Assembly (NCBI GenBank): GCA_963573315.1
Contig: OY752141.1
Location: 2,790,001 to 2,854,000, forward strand
DNA from: Entomortierella parvispora
Lineage: Eukaryota > Mortierellomycota > Mortierellomycetes > Mortierellales > Mortierellaceae
Length of the DNA stretch: 64,000 nucleotides
Direction of reading: 5' to 3'
The translations under genes and the position numbers were made by a program. Shown piece by piece: positions 56,402 to 64,000 of this stretch (position 1 is its first letter; each line of letters starts with the position of its first letter). The notes beneath the pieces are model-generated. The model saw only the letters and a list, made by a program, of their open reading frames with translations. It had not been told where the DNA came from and searched no databases.

Positions 56402-59400
56402 ATGCTCGCTCTTCCAATACTCGCCTGTCTTTTCGCTTCTCTTGTCGGTCAAGGAGTCTCTCAGGCGGCCCTCTCCCTCAAGAGCTCCATTCTTCCAAAC
56501 AGTCCATCTGATCGCTTCGGATCTCTCTCACCATCTACAAAAGAAGCAGACATCAAACTCTCTCTCAACTCGTTCTCATCCAAGATGCGACCCGATGGCT
56601 TTCACTATTTCTCTTCTTCTTCCACCGTCATGTTTCTCACAGAGTCAGACGAAGCCTGGCGAAGTACAAATGGTGGCACAACCTGGACCCGAGTCCTAGA
56701 ACAAGCCGGCCGACTCTTATCGCTCTCCATCCATGATACCAATTCTCGACTTGTATATATCCTGATGGAACAAGACGCCATACTGGTATCATTTAACAGA
56801 GGCGAGACCTTTGAGAGAAGAGAACTGCCGGTGCCACCGAATCGACTGGGATTACCGGTATTGCAGTTCCATCCGGATCTGGATAAAGCAGACAGTGTCC
56901 TGTTTCTGGGACAAAGAAAAGACGAGTGTTTTACAAGGCTATATTGGTCCAAGGATCATGGATACAACTGGCAAGAGATAGACTCTTGGGTCGAGAGGGC
57001 AGACTTCGCATTGCAGGATAAACAAGGGGAAGCTTTGCTTGCCATGGCTTGGAAGAAGCCACTGCCACTTGGCGTGTGTCAGGATGAGGTCGTGCCTTCA
57101 GCCGCACACCCACTTCAGTTTGTGTCCTATGGTGGCAAGAGCCAATTGCGAGAGGTCCACTTTGATCATGTCGCTCAGTTCTCAAGGGCAGGAAAGTACC
57201 TTGTGGTGGCTGTGGTAAGAACAACAACAACAAAATCCTTTGGTGATTCCACCCATGATCCATCTGCTGCCTTATAGGAAAACTCTTTAGTTACGCTTCT
57301 TCCTTTTTTCCGGTTCTAGGAAAAGGAGCACGAGGTTACCGTTCACATCTCTCTGGACGCGAGGTCTTTTTCGCCAGCAATATTCCCTCCCAACATCCGA
57401 ATAGACAAGAACGGATTCACACTCCTGCAGTCCACAAGCGGGAATCTCATTATTGACGTGTCCAAGTCAAACGTTCAAGGTCGAGAGGTCGGTCAACTCT
57501 TCAAAGCCAACAGTGACGGTATATATTTCTCCCTCCTTCTCGAAAACACCAACAGGAACAACCTTCAACTCGTTGACTGGGAGGCCATTGGGGGTATCGA
57601 GGGCGTTGCTCTAGCAAACCAGGTCATCAACACCCGTGAACTAGCAAGAGATGGCGCAAAGAAGTTAAGGACACTTATCAGTTTCAACGACGGAGGATCT
57701 TGGAGCCTGCTCACCATCCCAAAGAATGCTCGTTGTGTCGGCGGTTTGGAGATAAGGGAAGAAAAAAGTGCACAAGAGTGCGGGCTTCATTTACACAGTG
57801 TCACAGAGTTCAAAGGGCCCGGACGTGTCTTCAGTGCATCGTCCGCTGTGGGCATTGTTATGGGCGTTGGAAATGTAGGCTTTCATCTGCTGCCAAGGCC
57901 GCTTTGCCAGACCTATCTCAGTCGGGATGCAGGAAGGACATGGATCAAGGTGAGCGACACACCGGACCTATTCGAATTTGGTGACGAAGGAGGAGTTCTC
58001 GTGTTGGTGAACCCTTCTGTCCCAACAACAGATGCTTGGTTCTCGTACGACTTTGGATCCACATGGCAACGGACTCAGTTCTCGGATAGTCCAGTATTGG
58101 TCTCCACCCTTACCACGGATCCGACCTCCCACACATCTCAAATTTTGATTACCGGCATCACCACTATACAGAACGGGGAGCAGCCTCGCTTTGTTATCGC
58201 GACTCTGGATGTTTCGGATCGACCTCGGTGTATCATGGACAAGTACAACAAGGAAAAGAGCGACTTTGAAAAATGGTCTCCCTTGATGGCGTATAGTGAT
58301 CGCTGCATCCTAGGTCGTGAGGTGAGTTTTTTTTCTTGTTTCCTTTTGTTACTGCACAACGTCTCGTGTTAATGGACCTACATCTCTCTCGTAGATCTGG
58401 TACTGGAGGAGAAAACCGTACAGGCTTTGTATGGTAAATGACGAGGATGGCGTCCCAGAGCAAGAGCAGGTCAACTGCAAGTGCACTGAACGCGATTATG
58501 AGTGCGATATTGGATTCTTTCGCGACAGCGATGGAGGTTGTCAACGGTTCACTCATGATCCTGAAAAGCCAAAGGTCTGTAATGGCACATACTTGGCGAG
58601 ATCGGGTCATCGGAGGATCGAGGCCAGCGTGTGCAGAGGCGGGCTAGAGTTGGAGCAAAAACTGGTTCTCCGGCAATGCGGACTTTTGAGGGAGGTAGAA
58701 TCTCAGGCTAGTACGTTTGATGTCCAGATCAAAGAAGACAGCTTGTTTTACTTTCCTGGGTCTGAGGTAATGAACCGGACGCGACTTTTTTTTTTACTCA
58801 TCAGTGGGTTCGATCTTCGCGTGGACATATTAAATGTATCTCACGATGTTGCCCATTCTGACTCTATCTTCTTCTCAATAGACTGCCATGTTCGTATCAG
58901 AGTCTGGTGTATTCATCAGCGAAGATGATTCCGCCCATTGGGCCATGGTTCCAGTAGAGGGACACGCTCTTGATGTTCAACTGCATCCCTACAACAATTA
59001 TGAGGCTATGATCACGACCACAGAGACGAAGCAATACCTCACTTTGGACAGAGGTCAAAACTGGGATGCTCTAGATCTACCCCTTCGACCAGCCAACACT
59101 CTCGACCTTGACATCTGGTCCTTCCATCCAACCCAACCAGGCTGGATGATATTTGTGGGTGAATCAGGATGCAGCTATATGGACAATGAGGTCTGCCATT
59201 CAAGAGCCTATTACACAACGGATGGAGGTCGATCGTGGGCACCATTGTCAAACTGGGTGAAATCCTGTCGATGGTCGCAGACTTTGGCTTTCACACACGT
59301 ACATGAGCAAGGGATCTATTGTGAGCAATATGTGAATCAGATGATATCGCAGAGACTACAGTCGAATATGCAAATGTCGACGCAATTGATCTTTACAAAC

Positions 59401-61660
59401 GACTTTATGGGATCATCCACCGTGCTGCTGGATTCTGTCGTTGGATATGCAGTCCATTCAGAGTTTATGGTCGCCGCAGAGGTAAGCTACAACAAGATTT
59501 ATCATGGACAGTCCACGTATCACCTTCCTAGGCATGCTGCTAATGAATTGTGAACTGAACTAGATCAGTAAAGCTGACCGGACTCTAAAAATTTCCTCAA
59601 GCTTGGATGGCACACGATTTGATCCCGTCAAGTATCCCTCAAATGTTCAAATCTCCCATCCAGTGAGTAAAGAGATCATGTTCTTGCCGAGTATCGTCCT
59701 TTCATCTCGCCTGCTGACTCTCTCCACTCTCCACCATCTAGTCCTATAGTATTGTCGATTCAACAGCAAACTCTATAGTCATGTCTATTATGACCGTAGG
59801 TCGACCTGACTCGAAATTTGGTACACTTTTCATGTCCGATTCCTCGGGACAATTCTTCTCTCTGAAGAATCGACACATCAACATTATCAACGAGAAGCGC
59901 AGTGGTGATGGCGAACATGATAGTCCTACTGATTTCGAGCGGATGCCAGGAATCGAAGGCGTATCCTTGCTTAATGAGGTGTTGAACCCGGATCAGGTCA
60001 GTCTTGGACACAGGAAACTCTTGAGGACTATGATCACAATGGACAATGGGCTGTCCTGGAGACCGCTCAAAGCTCCCTCAATGGACGTGAACAGGAAACC
60101 TTTCGACTGCACGGTAGGAATACTGACACTTTTTGTTAACAGTTCAAAGACTCCTGGTTAACGCGTCCCTTCTAACATTTCAAATACACTTTCCTATCAA
60201 ATTAGCCCGGTGAATGTTTTTTAAACCTTCATAATGATCTTTCAGACGCGAATACCAAAGGAGATATCCCAGGGATGATGATCAAGGTCGGCAACGTTGG
60301 TCCTTACTTGCTCGATACTCAAAGCTGCCACACATTTCTTACTCTTGACGGAGGGCATTCCTGGCGCCAAATCCTCCGTGGTCCACACCAGCACGCTTTC
60401 GCGGATCAGGGAGGTATTCTTTTGCTGGTGAGAGACGATGGTCTACCCACAGACACTCTCATGTACTCTCTGGACCTTGGGCAGTCGTTTGTAGAGTTTT
60501 CTTTTCTATCCTCTTCATCGGCATTTGCGACCAACATTGTCGACGGCAAAGTTTTTGTAAAGAGGATGATCACAAGACTTCGTGCCATTGGTACCTCAGT
60601 TTTGATCCTCGCTGAACCTACATTATCGGCGTTAGCAGTACCGAAGCAATGGCTCATTCGGATAGATTTCGCAGGACTGGATTTTCCTACGTGTATTCTG
60701 GATCTCAATGACGAAGAAAATGATGATTTTGAGCGGTGGAATCTTGCCCGATTAGAGCAAGATGCGTCCAAGAAAACGCAGAAAAAACAGCGACAGCTGG
60801 AATCCGGACAAGTTGCGGACAACGACCAGCCAGAAAAAGGTTGCTTGTTTGGACGCAAAGCAAAATACCTACGACGGATCAGTGATCGACAATGTTTTTA
60901 TGGCCGCGACTTTGACCCCCGGCCACATCATGAACTGGATCAGGCTTGTGCGTGCACAAGGGCCGATTTTGAATGCGATTTCAACTTTGAGCCTCTTTTC
61001 CTTCAACCGCCCTCACTGCCGCCTTCCAATTCGTCTGACAAAGCGCAACGTCAACCGGCATTGTCCTTCAAGTGCGTTCCAGTTGCACCCATCAGAGGTC
61101 GATTTCCACGCTCTGAGCCAGCACCTGTGCCCCAGGAGTGCCTTGCAGGTCAAGAGTTTTATTACGAGTCGATTGGCTACCGAAAGATGGCCATCTCTTC
61201 TTGTGTCGGCGAGCACCCACTTTTGGGAATCAAGAAACCATGCCTCTTCTATGGCACTCCTCCCACCAACCCTCTAGCGCATCTTGGTCTGTCGTGGATT
61301 ATCATATTGTCCGTTTCTGGGATCCTTGGCTGGTTTTTATTTCACCTTCTACGAAAAAAGGTCGTGGCGTCTTCCTTGGAGCCTTCATCGCCAGGAGTGA
61401 TCCGTCTGCATCGAGCCAACTCGTTCACACCCCAGATCCAGCCAGTATCGACTTTTGCGTCTCTGGAACGGCTACCCCAATCACTGAGAGATTCTATGGA
61501 AGCGGGCATGGGTCATTTACATTCGGCGTGGGAGGCAACTGTTCAGGCCATCCTCTCTTCAAGGGCCCGCCGTCGTCTGAATCAAAATCTCTATCAAACG
61601 CTCGACAGTGAGCGAGCCGAAACAGAGGACTTCACAATGTTGGACGAATATGTCGACTAG
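56402..61660 (+). CDS. VPS10: VPS10 sorting receptor (sortilin family)
   Basis: Seven exons (56402-57214, 57320-58321, 58395-58766, 58882-59481, 59564-59662, 59742-60113, 60206-61660) encode 1570 residues; yeast Vps10 has 1579. A signal peptide (residues 1-22) is followed by two ten-bladed Vps10 propellers with Asp-box repeats (STNGGTTW, SRDAGRTW, TTDGGRSW, TLDGGHSW). Each ends in a cysteine-rich segment (CKCTERDYECDIGF; CACTRADFECDFNF). One membrane helix lies at about 1448-1468. The roughly 100-residue tail contains YQTL (a YxxPhi signal) and ends in DFTMLDEYVD, whose FTM fits the retromer-binding aromatic-x-Leu/Met motif. It carries hydrolases from Golgi to vacuole. Confidence 0.94.
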
Positions 61661-61830
61661 AAGGACAGACCTCCATCCGCAATATTAATCATTCAGTTGA
61701 CAATGTCATTTTTTATTCCTCATCCAACAAAGTTGGATCCGGCTGGGCAGTCGGGCTATTCTTTTTATTTATTCAAAATGGTTCTCAAGAGATTCCCACT
61801 CGAAAGTAGACAATAAAAAAAATTCTACAT

Positions 61831-63878
<2,048 letters not shown>

Positions 63879-64000
63879 TCAGGCGCTCGCGTCTGTCCGT
63901 CGACGTGCTTGAGCTTCTTCCTCGTCCTCAGGGTCATCTTCAAAGGCCCTCGAGTTCACAGCAAGCTCTTCATCGTCGTCCTCCACCCTCTCCTCTTCGT
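63879..64000 (-). CDS. C-terminal tail of an acidic protein (truncated by window end)
   Basis: On the minus strand an open frame enters from the right edge and ends with TGA at 63881-63879. The visible 39 residues are strongly acidic (EEERVEDDDEELAVNSRAF, then EDDPEDEEEAQARRR). A nucleolar or chromatin protein is possible, but nothing diagnostic is in view. Confidence 0.55.
   Translation of the reverse strand, partial: EEERVEDDDEELAVNSRAFEDDPEDEEEAQARRRTDASA

Overview
The window is nuclear DNA of a filamentous early-diverging fungus. Mortierellaceae (Mortierella/Linnemannia type) is the best guess. The reasons are compact genes with many short GT-AG introns, a large family of F-box/leucine-rich-repeat-like proteins, a DUF3712 giant, and conserved eukaryotic genes such as MOB1, METTL5, SEC15, VPS10, ABCF3/GCN20 and uL16. 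The genus is inferred from gene content and was not tested. There is one 200-base assembly gap (43485-43684). I rebuilt gene models by hand from splice sites and reading phase; wherever all exons are listed, the phases close.

0.3-7.9 kb: a partial gene tail; a saccharopine-dehydrogenase-like oxidoreductase (minus); a CHERP-like CID/SR splicing protein (minus); and, divergent from it, a polyglutamine bHLH-zipper transcription factor (plus). 8.2-22.7 kb: a decaying cluster of F-box/LRR-like genes. Four are intact (10150-11715, 12406-13983, 17275-18852, 21132-22649), one carries a single frameshift (15342-16870), two are multiply broken (8200-9624, 19462-21069) and one is a short relic (9911-10060). 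A 1-kb minisatellite built on a palindromic core (14126-15136) lies inside the cluster.

23.7-32.0 kb: two paralogous seven-helix membrane proteins with the same intron position. Between them sits what I consider the main discovery, a complete 4.9-kb mobile element (25267-30152). It has 333-bp terminal inverted repeats that I read as identical, a 9-bp target duplication (GTCTAAAGG), and two convergent genes: a DUF6589 protein (candidate transposase) and a RecQ-like helicase. Both genes start inside the terminal repeats, so each repeat supplies a promoter, 5' leader and start codon.

32.2-64 kb: housekeeping genes. These are a SETD4-type SET methyltransferase divergent from METTL5, MOB1, a DUF3712 membrane protein interrupted by the gap, an ABCF3/GCN20 translation ATPase, an F-box/beta-propeller protein, SEC15 (exocyst) divergent from VPS10 (sorting receptor), ribosomal protein uL16, and the tail of an acidic protein at the right edge. 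Three of about 62 introns use GC-AG splice sites.
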